NCBI GenBank assembly: GCA_036346355.1
Contig: CM070569.1
Location: forward strand, 43,812,276-43,876,275
From: Rhipidocladum racemiflorum
Lineage: Eukaryota > Streptophyta > Magnoliopsida > Poales > Poaceae
Direction: 5' to 3'
DNA: 64,000 nucleotides
Under the pieces are notes generated by a model. That model made no database searches. It worked only from the letters and a program-made list of their open reading frames with translations, and had not been told where the DNA came from. Positions 24,508 through 36,655 of the stretch are shown here, piece by piece (the stretch's first letter is position 1; each line of letters opens with the position of its first letter). A program made the position numbers and the translations under genes.

Positions 24508-27320
24508 GTTCCCGGAGAGGAGACGGTGGCTAGGGTTCAATCAGGGTTTAGGAGGTGAGGTCAGGTAGCAAGGTGGGAGGAGACGGTCGCGCGGCGGAAG
24601 CGGAAAGCGATGTCTGCGTAACTGCGTTGCCCGGTATTGGATTACTGCGGAATTAGGGGTTGTTGTACTGCACGGGTGGAGTATATTAGTAGTACACGAG
24701 ATGGGCCTGCCCCTATGGGCCCAATCGACTCCCCGCAGTTTTAATGGTACTTGCAACGTTTAGACGGGTACAAATCACACACTTCTTTTAAGTCAACGAT
24801 GGCTATAAGAGGGTGTCACATGTCTCCCCCACGCCGAGTAGCCGGTCACACGAAGAGCGAAAAAATCCTCACACGCCGGCCACATGTTGTTGCTGCCCGC
24901 CTTGCCCACGCTCGCTGTTAGGGCTGGCCCTGAGGGGGGCAGGGTGGGCGACCGCTCAGGGCCCCCAAAAGTCAAGGGCCCCCAAACTAATTAAGCAAAG
25001 TGCCAGTCCATATATATATATGTATATATATACATATACATATACATATGTATATATATATATATATAATATGCTTGGCAATTTGGCATTGGACTAGTTG
25101 TGCTTGTGCAGGACGTGAGCGACTAGAAGTCTTTTTAAGGAAAGCGGGTTTCCACCAAAAGAATGCTTCTTGGCGACTGGCGGCTAGGGGCTTTATCCAG
25201 GGACAAAGTAAGAACAGGAGGGGCGGCGAGCAGTCGATCGCCCGGACGTGGCAACGCGTAGAGAGAGAAAAATGGCGATCGCCTGGACGTGGTGCACTGG
25301 TGCTATCTGGGCAATTCGCCGACGAGCCATGATCGTCCCTAATCCGAGATATAGAATATTAATCTTCCCTAATCTCTTTCCCTATTAGTCTTATACTATT
25401 TAATATTTGATACATTTATTATTATTTTCAGCGCCATGCGTTATCAACTTATCATGTCATCTAGAAGGTATCCATCCGATAGCGAAAAAAGAAAAAGAAA
25501 AAAACGTGCGGATGACTTCATAGAAACATAGAGAGGAGCTATGGACAAATTTTTAAAGAGTAATTGGACAAGATTGATATCAATAGTATAATTGATGACT
25601 TTATATCACAAAATGTTAGAAGAAATTTTTTAAGATGATGCCAAGTGCCAAGTAAGTGTTTATGATTACAATTTACATTGTCATTTCATAAAATTTAAAG
25701 TGTTCTATAGAAGTAATTTTTGTGCATCGAATATTAATTTCTTCAATGATGTGTGCTTATAAGACTATATATACAAACATATATATACGTAGATATATAT
25801 ATATATATATGAGGAGGTGGATGGGGCCTCCTTGGGCCCCCAAAATGCCAGTACCGGCCCTGCCCGCTATCGCCCGCCTGTCCTCTCGACGCCGCTGGAG
25901 GTGTCGCTTCTCCTTTACCTATTTCCTCCCTGTCTTCCTCCTCTCAGCTCTGACGTGGTACTCGACGCAGGGAAAGACTTTGATTTGTCTTCAAGATTGG
26001 CATAAAGCAACTAATAAGCTTTTTTTAATTGCTTCTAACTTTTTAGTTTACTTGAAAATAATCATATATTGATTTCTGATCTTTCAATGTTTTAGGCTCC
26101 TCAACAAAAGAACATGCCAACAGAAAATATGGATGATGGTGATGACTGCTGAGATGTATTTATAATTAGTATGAGGTAATTTTCTATGAAAACAAGAAGG
26201 TAGAAAAGGTCAAGGGCATCATTTATTTTCTATTACCTTCATCTTGTACACCGTTTATGGTCTGTATCCTTGATTTTGGTGAATCGGAACTCCAATTAAC
26301 TTGCATGCTAAAGATGTTTTTTCTTAACATCGAAACCTAGTAGATTTATATATCACTTTTCTTCTTGTGGGTTTCGTGGGCGCCGCATTGCCCGTATAAA
26401 CCTTTCACGGGTTGCCGCAAATCCCGCATAAATATTTGTGGTTAATATGGACAATGTACAGTGAACCCATATTACATCCCACCTACATCCTCCCAGCCGC
26501 CTCTCGCTACGCAATATCCGGTAGTCAGTGGTAGCAACGGTAGCACGCATCACTCCGAATACAGATCACTTGAGTTTTTAAAGCTAGTGATAAGTAAATA
26601 TATCTATGTTCATATTTTAATATTTATATAAATTTTAAATAGTAATACATAGAATACTCACAATATCTGATTTTCGTATCTTGCTTTTCCTTTTTTTCCG
26701 CCGCTTTTGGGGATTTTATTTATGATTTTGCTCCTAGTGGAATACATAATCTAATATGTTCTTTACAAACAAAAACAAAAAAGAGGAATAATCTAATCTT
26801 TATGAGGTTAAATGATTATTTGAATATCAAACAAGCCTCATATGCTATATTTGCAAAAAAAAAAAAGTTATTTTTAATATAGTGTGTTTACTAATCCGTG
26901 ACTAATCCAACGATGCGCTATTTTTTTCTAAAAAAAAGACAATAATCCATTTAGTCTTAGGAAAAGACTAGAAACGTTGCACTGTTGAAAAAATTCTAAC
27001 AACACATCCCACCACCATCCGATTCCCACTTCTTTATGCGATCCTTTCTCACCACGATGCCTGCCATGGAGCCAACAAACTACCCTAAATCTTCTCTTCT
27101 CATCTACTGCATCTCTCTCTACTTGGTCCGCCTCCATCGGCTAAATGGGGAATCCTTAGCCGTGGCTAGGGGGTGCAAGCAACGATGATGCGGTAGCGTT
27201 GAAAGGCGGTGATGGCATTGGAAGGCAACAACGAGGATGAGCGCTTGGTTGAGGAAGACACGGTGCCGCAAGCATAAGCGCACTACGAACAACAAGGTGG
27301 GAGGATGATTGGGGTGATCC
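24312..27320. repeat. Left arm of a large imperfect inverted duplication
   Basis: This arm holds purine-gene exon 1, its upstream region and about 2.5 kb beyond. It matches, in inverted orientation, the segment from about 29250 to 31640. Landmarks are: the exon 1 region (24312-24540 against 31400-31625); 'ctcttcgtgtgaccgg' (24848 against 31120); CTCCTTTACCTATT (25910 against 30970); 'tcctcccagccgcctctcgc' (26490 against about 30390); TCGGCTAAAT (27137 against 29478); CATCCTCCCACCTTGTTGTT, the complement of 27288-27310, against 29260. Arms differ by private insertions and by replaced segments (for example 24640-24805 against 31165-31325). Confidence 0.85.
24919..25862. mobile_element. hAT-like non-autonomous element in the left arm only
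   Basis: The left end TAGGGCTGGCCCTGAG and the complement of the right end, CAGGGCCGGTACTGGC, form an imperfect inverted repeat. Flanking 8-mers CTCGCTGT (24911-24918) and CCCGCTAT (25863-25870) agree at 6 of 8. The right arm of the palindrome lacks it, which confirms insertion after the duplication. Two (TA)n-rich tracts lie inside (25008-25070, 25765-25811). No transposase is seen. Confidence 0.7.
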
Positions 27321-27399
27321 GGGATTCAATTCTGGAGGTTTTCCAATGGTTGATTTGATTTTTGGGTTATTTATGGTCTAATTTGAAAGTACTGTGCTT

Positions 27400-27930
27400 T
27401 TAATCTTATGTTGTGTAAAGTCTGAAATTTTAGAACTTTGAATCTTGAATCATGAAATTTGTTGATGCTCTCGAAATATCAAATCTGAAACTTGTGAAAC
27501 TATAATCCAGAAGGATGAAACTTTAAAAGAATCATGAAACATTCAAAACATCTAACCTGAAAAATGAATCCTAAAGAATGATGAAGCCGTAAACTTGTGG
27601 AAACTTTCAAAACATCAAACCTGACGCTTTTTGAAACGTGAGTCTTGGGGTCTGAAAATTTTAAGCCTACAACTCGGTTAAACTTTGGAAACATTGAACC
27701 TGAAACTTGAATCCCAAAGTCATACGAAACTTGACTCCTAAAACTTGTTGGAACTTTCAAACATTGCACATAAAAATTGGTGAACTTGGGTCAGGGTGCC
27801 TAAAGCTTTGGAATTTGTCTTGAATCCTAAAACTTGTTGAAAATTGGGTCCTGAAGCCTGGAACTTCGTAACTTATCTTGAATCCCGAAACTTGTTGCGA
27901 CTTTAAACACAAAAACTTGAAACTTTCTGA
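27400..27930. repeat. Degenerate tandem repeat in palindrome spacer
   Basis: Irregular copies of a phrase like 'cttgaatcctaaaacttgt' plus 'ggaactttcaaacattgaacc' recur roughly every 45-75 bp through this AT-rich stretch. It lies in the loop of the inverted duplication. No product is inferred. Confidence 0.55.
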
Positions 27931-29249
27931 AACGGGTGACATCGGGCACACATGGAGGATGATAATGTTGTGAAATGGGCATTGGGGAGGACAACATTGT
28001 TCTCACCAGTGCATATGCAGAAGAAGATGGTGAGGTCACGCAGTGTGCATGCGATTGTTTGAGGGATACAGATGTGGATCGCCCAATCACTACTAATATG
28101 ATGGCTACTACCTATACTACCTATCCCGTTCGATGGAGTCCTTAGTCTTTTGGCTAACGGGTATGGTTTGAATCTAATAAAATGCAAATTGGGCAGATTT
28201 ATTTATGGATTTTTGGCGGATTTATGTATGGATTTTCTAGTATTTGTTCACGCGATCTCTTATATGTAATTAGTATGATTGTCAATTACACCCCTTTGAA
28301 AAAACAATAAATTTTATTGAATCAAACTATTTTGAACTAGTCCAATGGTCGTCTCCTTAGAGAGAGAGAGAAAAAATACAAGTCTAATATCCGCATGTTG
28401 CTACAAATGTAGAATACTTATGTCAAGGACTACTATGGGTTATATAATCTGATTCCGAACACGTGAATTTGTCGCCATTCAAGTAAGAAATGAAGTATTT
28501 TCCGCTAATATTATATGAAACTAGAAGGGTAGCCCGCATATTTGAGAGACTATATTTCTTTTAAAGTTTGTAGTATCGAATGATATAACCTATATACTTG
28601 AGAATATATTAATTTTCAAGGCTATTTAGATTTTCAAAAAATCATAAACATTAGGAATGACAATAGAAGCTAGCTAGAAGGGAAAAAACAACTTGAGAAC
28701 GTAATTGAAGTATACGCTTTGATGGAAGAAAATCATTGAGTATAATAAGTTGATGGGTTCTTAGAAATATAGCAACCATTCATCTTATATAGATCATGTA
28801 CCTATATATCTTTATTCTTTCTTCATCAATAACTCTTTTTTCAAAATATATGCAGCACATGTATCTCTATTTAATCTCAAGCAATACGCTGATTATTTTA
28901 CATGGTATTAGAGTACATTGCTCATGTATACACCGATACATCATGGACGACTTACTTTGAACTTATCTTCCTCATACACCGGCTGCCCCACCGAACCTTG
29001 TGTCTTCTATCTCTTCTTGGTCACCCTACAACTTTTTTGCTTCAACCTCCAATAGCAAGCCCAATTCTTGATCGATCCCTCTGAGTTGCTATATTTTTTT
29101 AATACAATACTCTATCACATAGCTATATTCTATTTCTCCAATTATTATTTAGTAGTAAATGTTATGACATCAATATGCATACATGTATAATTGTCGCTTA
29201 TCCCTACCGGACACCCGTCACACTCTCACCAGTTGCACCGGTCACACTT
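27931..29249. other. Spacer between palindrome arms; possible Copia remnant
   Basis: AT-rich with no gene. At 28902-28914 the sequence TGGTATTAGAGTA follows a TTACA, resembling the primer-binding site that follows a Copia 5' LTR. The preceding ~350 bp could be an LTR remnant but no second LTR or pol was found. This is the only part of the 24-32 kb block with no partner in the other arm. Confidence 0.3.
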
Positions 29250-29537
29250 TCACCCCGATCATCCTCCCACCTTGTTGTTGTAAGTGCGCTTATCCTTGTT
29301 GCACCACGTCTTCCTCAGCCAAGCGCTCATCTTCATTGTTGCCTTCCAATGCCGTCATGCCGTCACCACCTTTCAACGCTACCGCATCATCGTTGCTTGC
29401 ACCCCCTAGCCACGGCTAAGGGCAAGGCTCCTTGGGGTGCTCTCTTCCAAACCATGGTGAACACGATATTCCTCATTTAGCCGATGGAGGCGGACCGAGT
29501 AGAGAGTGAGATGCAGTGGATAAGAAGAGAAGATTTA

Positions 29538-29816
29538 GGCCCCGTTTGGCAACTTGGAATCGAGCTGATTCTACTAGAATCTGGGAGAAACCCAACCAAA
29601 CGGCTAAAACTCGGAACGATTCTCCTCGAAACGTTTCTTCTTTTTCCATACCGTGGTTGAATCACCCTCAACCCCGTTTCACTAGTTTCTACTAGAATCT
29701 GGAACCGTACCAAACAGTTTGCAGAAAGTGATTCTAATTCTACCTGAAACGTTTCTACCAAGAATCTGGAACCGTTTCCGTTTCTACTAAAATCTGGAAC
29801 CGTACCAAACGGAGCC
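29538..29816. mobile_element. Tourist-type MITE, TTA target duplication
   Basis: Termini GGCCCCGTTTGG and CCAAACGGAGCC are inverted repeats, flanked by TTA at 29535-29537 and 29817-29819. The 279-bp interior repeats GAATCTGGAACCG and GAAACGTTTC phrases. The empty site is visible in the left palindrome arm near 27090 (CTACCCTAAATC), so insertion postdates the duplication. Confidence 0.9.
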
Positions 29817-31798
29817 TTAGGGTAGTTTGTTGGCTCCATGCTAGACATCATGGTGAGAAAAGATCGCATAATGAAGTGGGAATCGGATGGTGGTGGGATG
29901 TGTTGTTAGATTTTGTTTTTCAACAGTACAACGTTTTCTAGCCTTTTCCTAAGACTAAATAGCTTATTGTCTTTTTTTAGAAAAAAAAATAGCGCATCGT
30001 TGGATTAGTCACGGATTATTAAAAATAACTTTTTTTTTTACAAATATAGCATACGAGGCTTGCTTGATATTCAGATCATCATTTAACCTGATAAAGATTA
30101 GATTATTTCTCTTTTTTGTTTTTGTTTGTAAATAACATATTATATTATGTATTCCACTAGGAGCAAAATCAGAAATAAAATCCCCAAAAGCGGCGGAAAA
30201 AAGTGAAAGCAAGATACGAAAATCAGATACTGCAAGTATTCTATGCATTACTATTTAAAAGTTATATAAATATTAAAATATGAACATAGATTTAATTACT
30301 TATCACTAGCTTTAAAAACTCACATAATCTGTATTAGGAGTGAGGTGTGCTACCGTTGCTACCGCTGACTACCGGATACCGCTATTGCGTAGCGGGAGGC
30401 GGCCGGGAGGATGTAATATGGGTTGACTGTACATTGTCCATATTAACCACAAATATTTATGCGGGATTTGCGGCAACCCGTGAAAGGTTTATACGGGCAA
30501 TTGGGCACCCACGAAACCCACAAGAAGAAAAGTGATATATAAATCTATCAGGTTTCGATGTTCAAAAGAAAAAACATCTTTAGGATGCAAGTTAATTGGA
30601 GTTCTGATTCACCAAAATAAAGGATACAGACCATAAATGTTGTAAAAGATGAAGGTAATAGAAAATAAATGATGTCCTTGGCCTTTTCTTCCTTCTTGTT
30701 TTCATAGAAAATTACCTCTCATACTAATTATAGATACATCTCAGCAGTCATCACCATCATCCATATCCTCAGTTTGCGTGTTCTTTTAGTGAGAATAGCT
30801 TAAAACATTGACAGATCAAAAATCGACATATGATTATTATCAAGTAAACTAAAAAGTTAGAAGCAACTAAAAAAAACTTACTAGTTGCTTTATACCAATC
30901 TTGAAGACAAATCAAAGCCTTTCTCTGCGTCGAGTGCGGCATCAGAGCGGGAAAGGAGGAAGACAGGGAGTTAATAGGTAAAGGAGAAGCGGCACCTCCG
31001 ACGGCGTCGAGAGGAGAGGTAGGCGGCAGCATGCATGGGCGAGGCGAGCGGCAGCAGGCGTGGGCGAGGCGGTCGACTGTAGCGTGTGGCCAGCGTGAGA
31101 GGATTCTTTCGCTCTTCGTGTGACCGGCAACCCGGCGTGGGGGAGGCCGGCGGCACCCTCTTGAGGTTGTTGTAGACTCAGTTGAGGAGAAATAATGTGG
31201 GCACGATGCGAACAAGATGCGAGCTACTTATGACGGTCACAAAATCTGCAAATGTCACTAAAGTGGGCTGTGGATGTCCGCTTTAGATGTGGATCGGTGG
31301 ATAGCCCGCATCCACCACCATCCCTAAGCACAGACATAGCTTTCGGCTTCCGCCACACGACCGTCTCCTCCTTCCTTGCTACCTGACCTCACCTCCTAAA
31401 CCCTAATTGAACCCTAGCCACCATCTCCTCTCCGGGAACATGCTCGCCAGGCTCCTCAGCGCCGCGTCCTCCGCCGCCGCCGCCTCCTCCTCCTCCCTCC
31501 CCTTCGCCGGCGACCACCCGCGGCGTGCGTCTCGAAAGCAGCGGCCCGGCCGGAGTTCCGCCTCTCTCGCTGCGCGCCCGCGCCTCCATGCATCCCGCTC
31601 CGCCCGAGGGGTAAGGCACTCCGTCGACTCCAAGCAGTAGCTCATGCCAATTGCTGCGCCTAGCACTTTCGGGCTGGGGAATTTGCGGCGATTTCTGTGT
31701 CTAATAGTGGTCGCTGTTGCAGAGTTTTCACCTGAGTGTGTGCTTTTTTCTTTTCCTGTTATGCTCTTGGGGGAATAATTCGCCTATGCATGGTGTTT

Positions 31799-34700
31799 TG
31801 TGAGACCCCGGATCGACTATACGAAACCTCCTGTGTATTTCTGTACTAGTCCCAAATCAGTAGCTAGTACACATAGTCAACAGTGAAGTATCATTGCCGA
31901 ACATAACGAAATTGTAACATAAATATAAAGTATTAACCACATGGCTACTTATTACATCACGTGGTCACATGACCAGAGTTCACGGCAGCGGAAACAAAAC
32001 GACAAAAAGCGAAACTCACAAAACACCACAGGCGACGACAAGACACGCGACCAGTTCTCCTGGCGATCTTCCTCGAACTCCTCGGCGTAGAACTCACCGT
32101 CTTCAACGGCGTCCTGATAGTTTTCTGATGACAACAATTTATGTAGTATGTGAGTACAAAAGTACTCAGCAAGTCTGGGAAAGTGTGCACATGTAGGGCT
32201 TTCCAAAGGAAGGCTTATTATGGTTCTTTTGCATAAAGCTGGGTTTCAACAAATCATACTTATCAATAGGTTTCACAAAGCACATTTTAACAATTATTTT
32301 AACAATTGAATTATTTAATTGTCTAGTGAAGGTTCTTTCCACCAACACAAGTATAAGGGCTCTATCCGCCATCTTTTAAAAGATCAAGATTATCCACACA
32401 TGATTCTATCCGTCATGAAATAAAAACAGGTTCCATCTGCCTGGTTGGCTCAGTCCGCCAATTAAACATCCGAGAGTTCTAACCACTCCCGAATCCCAAA
32501 ACATCATTTATTTTCAAAACCAAAATCAAAACCAAAGTCTACCAGTATGAAAGCATTCTTCACTTTGCCCTTGACCGTAGGCACGGCTATTCGAATAGTT
32601 TTAACTCTGCAGAGGGGTACAGCTTTACCCACAAGACATGATCGTCTCTTGATGCCATGCAATTAACACACTTCCTTTGGTGTGTCGGCAGAGAGATCAT
32701 GATAGGGCCTTTACAATGTATACGCCTAACCTGACCCACCCGCTGAGGTTTCACCGCTGTTAGGGTTCAATCCACCAAGTACAGAAGCCCCCTCTTTGCG
32801 CCGTGTGAGAAAAACAGTCTTGCCTCTATCCGGCACTCACATTCCACCATTTGGTGAGTCTAAGTTAGGTTTCTATAAATTATTTAGCCAGGTCATACCA
32901 TTATAGACATGTGGTAGTACGATAATGCTTAGAATGGACAGTCATAAGCGTCAGTCCTTAATTGACTTGGGGCGGTACTTGCACATTGGAAACTAGTGCT
33001 CAATCCGCACCCACCAGACATTCCAATCCGCCCAAGTCCAAATTCTTTTTCTTTTTCTTTTTATTTTAGAAAAACAGTACCAATACTTTATAATAATTTC
33101 CAAATCACACTTTAAATCATAACTTTGTATAATTCCACCCATGGGTCTTTTTCATCAATTCGGGTACTAAGCATATCTATCGTTCTAACCAACAAAGGTC
33201 ACAATATAGGATAGACATGACATAGCAAGAGTCCTAGGCTTACAATTAAGCATGGAGAACAATCATCAAGGAGGTAATCGCAATTTGGATTAACTAATCA
33301 TCTATATTTGACATACGATGATAAATATAGCGATGCATGTTTATAAAGCATTGTAAACACATTTGCAAACATGGGATCAAAATACATCAAGGGACTTGCC
33401 TTCAGTCGCAGCGAGGAGGTGGAACTCTTGAAGTCCGGCGGCGGGGTCGGCGGACTCGGCGGGATCCTCGGATACGCGCAAAACGGTACACAAAATAAAT
33501 AACAATAAAATAAATAAAATCTAAAAATTAAAAAACTTATACTGGCAGGTAGATCTTGAATTTAAATGAATTTAGGAATTTGAACGGAGTCAATCGGAGT
33601 TCGGACGGAAAAGTTATGAGCCTCTGAAGTTTCAAAAATCATGAAAATGCAAAACCGAGGAATATTCCAAGGTATCTTTTTTTTCTGAATTTTGAAATTG
33701 ATTGGCTCTATGGAGGGTGGGCCCTCCCTGTCATTGAAAGGGGGCTTCTTCCCCATGGCCATGAAAACAGAGGGAGCAAAGCTCCATGGGGAGCCGGCGG
33801 CCTGGCTACAGGCGGCGTGGCGTGGCCAAGACGATGTGTGGCGAGGCCGGGGTGGCGGTTCGAGGCACGCGGGCCGGGGCGGCGAGCGGCTGAGTATGGC
33901 GGCGGTGCCGACCGTGGCCGGCTGGCTGCCGGCGAACGCGGACCGGCGAAGCGGTGATGGCGCGGCGGCGGATCGGCTGGTGTGTCGGCGGCGGCGACGG
34001 CGGCGGCTGCACAGCGTAAGCCTGAGCAAGAACAGAGTAAGCCCGAAAACGCCAAAAATTAAAAAATTTGCAACAATTAACATATAACCTTGCGACACTT
34101 GATGATGGATCATCTAAAGCACATCTAGAGGGACTCAACATTGCAAGGAATTGAACAATTGCCCACCGGAGAAGATGAATTCGATGAAAATCGACGGTTC
34201 GGCCGGAAGGATGCAAACGCGAAATTCGTTGTCCAAACTTGATGGAACCTAAAATTGGTTGATGGGTTAGAATCTAGACATCCATATGAACACGAGGGAA
34301 TGAACAGAATTGGATTCGGCTCACCGGAGAAGAAGATATGGCGATGAACACGAAAAACGACGTTCCTCGTTGGTTTTCCCGATCTCGCGGACGAACGGCG
34401 AGGAGAGGCTAAAGGAGGATGATACCACCAGGAAGAGCACTCCAACAAGAAGTAATGAGAGCTCGAAGGGCTCGATTTGGTGAAGAAATGGCCAAGTTAT
34501 GGCCATTATGGTGGATTTCAGTTTTTGGTAGATTGTTCAAATTCCGGCGTGATTCCGGGCTGAAGATCGTGGGGGATGGAAAGGTTTCGTCGCTACGAAT
34601 CCAACGGATCTGGCTGTTCGAGATTTGGAGCATTGATTGAAAAGTTATGAGCATTTGAATGGAGGAAGGCAAGTATGGAACCTCCATGGAGTTTCTCTGG

Positions 34701-35243
34701 AAACTCACCAACGTGAGGTTGAAGACAGCACTATAGCATGACACGTGGCGCCCTCCGATTGGCCGAGAATTACGTGAATGCAACGCCCTAGGGAAAAATT
34801 AGTAAAAATGGTCTAAAAATTCTGGAAAAATTCCTAGAACCATTAGGGAATATTTGGAACCCAATAAAATTGGTTTCGCGGAATTTGGATGAAATTTGGA
34901 GTTTAGAATATTCTAGAGCGAATAACGGGCATTAAACGAAAGCCGCGCGAGATAAAATACCAGAGGGCTTCCAAAAATGTTGGGAAAATTCCCAAAATGT
35001 TTTTAGAATATTTAGAGCGTAATGCAATAGTTTCCGGGATTTTCGAAGCATTTTCGAACTCAGGTGGAATTTCGGGTACGGACTGGAATATGAAATTTTG
35101 AATTTTCGAACGGAGGGGAATTGAATTCCGATTTTGGACGGATAAGGATGTCAGGTTAAATTAAACACCAAGGAAAAACCAATTTTTGAATTTACTTAAT
35201 TCAAATTAGGTTTTCTCAGAAAGCCGAAAATGAGGATGTTACA
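31799..35243. mobile_element. 3.4-kb LTR-type element (probable solo LTR) splitting exon 2 of the purine pseudogene
   Basis: Begins TGTGAGACCCCGGATC and ends GAGGATGTTACA (TG..CA), flanked by TGTTT at 31794-31798 and 35244-35248. The intact parent gene shows the empty site (GGCGTTTCCAACACGG in its sense). It shares blocks with the element at 3248-8256. The GC-rich ORFs at 33690-34110 on both strands overlap each other and show no family resemblance, so no gag or pol is called. Confidence 0.85.
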
Positions 35244-36120
35244 TGTTTCCAACACGGTCGTCGGGGTGCTCGGGGGCGGCCAGTTGGGGAAGATGCTGTG
35301 TCAGGCGGCCAGCCAGATGGGGCTCAAAATGGCCATCCTGGACCCCCTCGAGAACAGTGAAGTTTAAGGATTCACTGTTCGCGAACTCACTAGCATGTTG
35401 TCGGGAGCTAAGTTGATTCTGCTGTTAATATTCTCACTGATTTCACAGATGCCGAAAAGTATTCTTGTTGCTACTATTGCAATTGGAAATGCAGGTTTGC
35501 TGGCAGTTAGGATACTGGCCTCAAGAGATCCTGAGCTGTGGGACATTTATGGTTCTTTTCTAATGTTATTTTCATGCAAATTTCAAATTCTGGATGGTGT
35601 AGCTGTATGTAATTGTAATAGCCCCTTTCAGTATAATTTGCATAGCGAGCCTGATTTTAATTGGTCTTGCATGTGCTGATTCTTCAATTCCTATGCCACC
35701 ACCAAGTGTTTCAAAATTGTTCGCAATGGAGATACAGGTAGTGGTTTCAACTGGTTATTGGTGGTGAGTGGTGACTGATACAGACATCTGGTAATGGATC
35801 AAGTTGCCAGCAAAAGCTAATCGATAGAATTAAGAAAATTGACGAATTGTTTGATCTGTTGGAAAGGAATGGTATGATGTACTGTGTTTACAAGGAAAAC
35901 ATTGAATTTGCTTGAAATTTGCAGTCAGTCATAACTTTAACTTGCTAAATTCTTCTTTTCTAAATTTTCTGGGATTTCTTTTAACCAGCCTTTGCCTTCC
36001 CTGACAAAACCTGGTTTCATGGTCACTAGGCGTAGTAGTTATTTGTCTAGTAAGCTTTTAGTCCATTACACTAAACCATTCGGATGCATGTTATTTCTTT
36101 CAGGGCAACAACTAAATATC

Positions 36121-36484
36121 GGGGGCATATCCAGTGTAATCACCGTGCAATCCAACTAAAAAAAATTTCAAAAAATTCTAGAAAAAATCATGGATGTACA
36201 TCTCAATTTACCCCATCTACGTATAAAATTTCATGGTCAAGTTTGTCCTATACAAGAAGTTACAAAAAAGACAAATTTCTGACAAACTTTTACAGTTCAA
36301 ATGCACCCTAAATTTGTCTTTTTTGAAAATTCTAGCATATGAAAAATTTGATCATTAAATTTTATACGTAGATGGGGTAAGTTGAGATGTACATCCATGA
36401 TTTTTTTTCAGAATTTTTTGAAACTTTTTTAGTTGGATTGCACGGTGATTGCATCAAACCTTTGATTGCACTGGATATGCCCCC
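36121..36484. mobile_element. Mutator-type MITE with long hairpin, 9-bp target duplication
   Basis: Termini GGGGGCATATCCAGTG and CACTGGATATGCCCCC are perfect inverted repeats. The 9-mer CTAAATATC flanks it at 36112-36120 and 36485-36493, as expected of Mutator-like elements. The interior is itself nearly palindromic (CATGGATGTACATCTCAATT at 36189 against the complement near 36390). It sits in exon 16 of the purine pseudogene. Confidence 0.93.
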
Positions 36485-36655
36485 CTAAATATCAGCAAGA
36501 TCTGAGAGAGATTGTGTTGGATAAAGCAGAAAGACTCGAGGCCTTAGGCTGGGAGGAATATTTGAAGCGTTGATTCCTGGCTGTCCATTTTGTTTCTGTT
36601 GGCATTCTTTTAGATCCAGTGTTGACAAAAGTAGATATGGTCCATGGTGGGAGAG

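Larger units (their letters stand above)
31440..36573 (+). pseudogene. Truncated inverted copy of the purine (PURKE) gene
   Basis: Starts with the same MLARLLSA transit peptide (31440) and ends with the same EEYLKR stop (36571-36573). Exon 1 has lost about 10 bp near its end, shifting the frame (the parent reads SASPPPLSL, the copy SASLAARPR). Exon 2 is split by an LTR element after GGTGTTT and resumes at 35249 (VLGGGQLGKML region). A breakpoint near 35358-35410 then fuses exon 2 sequence to the end of intron 14, deleting exons 3-14. Exon 15 (35450-35554) has a 6-bp deletion and its donor is TT instead of GT. Exon 16 is split by a MITE. It lacks nearly the whole ATP-grasp and PurE catalytic parts, so no enzyme can be made. 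Confidence 0.92.
29250..36655. repeat. Right arm of the large inverted duplication
   Basis: Inverted copy of the left arm plus truncated purine-gene sequence. Similarity continues through exon 16 and its downstream sequence (CAGTGTTGACAAAAGTAGAT at about 36617) and stops at about 36655, matching purine 3' flank down to about 18805. It is interrupted by a Tourist MITE (29538-29816), an LTR element (31799-35243) and a Mutator-type MITE (36121-36484). Confidence 0.85.

Noticed and set aside
28902..28914. Definite Copia element in the palindrome spacer
   Set aside because: Only a primer-site-like sequence is present; no paired LTR, TG..CA ends or pol could be shown.
33562..34216. GC-rich overlapping open frames of 115-183 aa
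   Set aside because: Same situation inside the second LTR-type element; composition-driven frames without domains.
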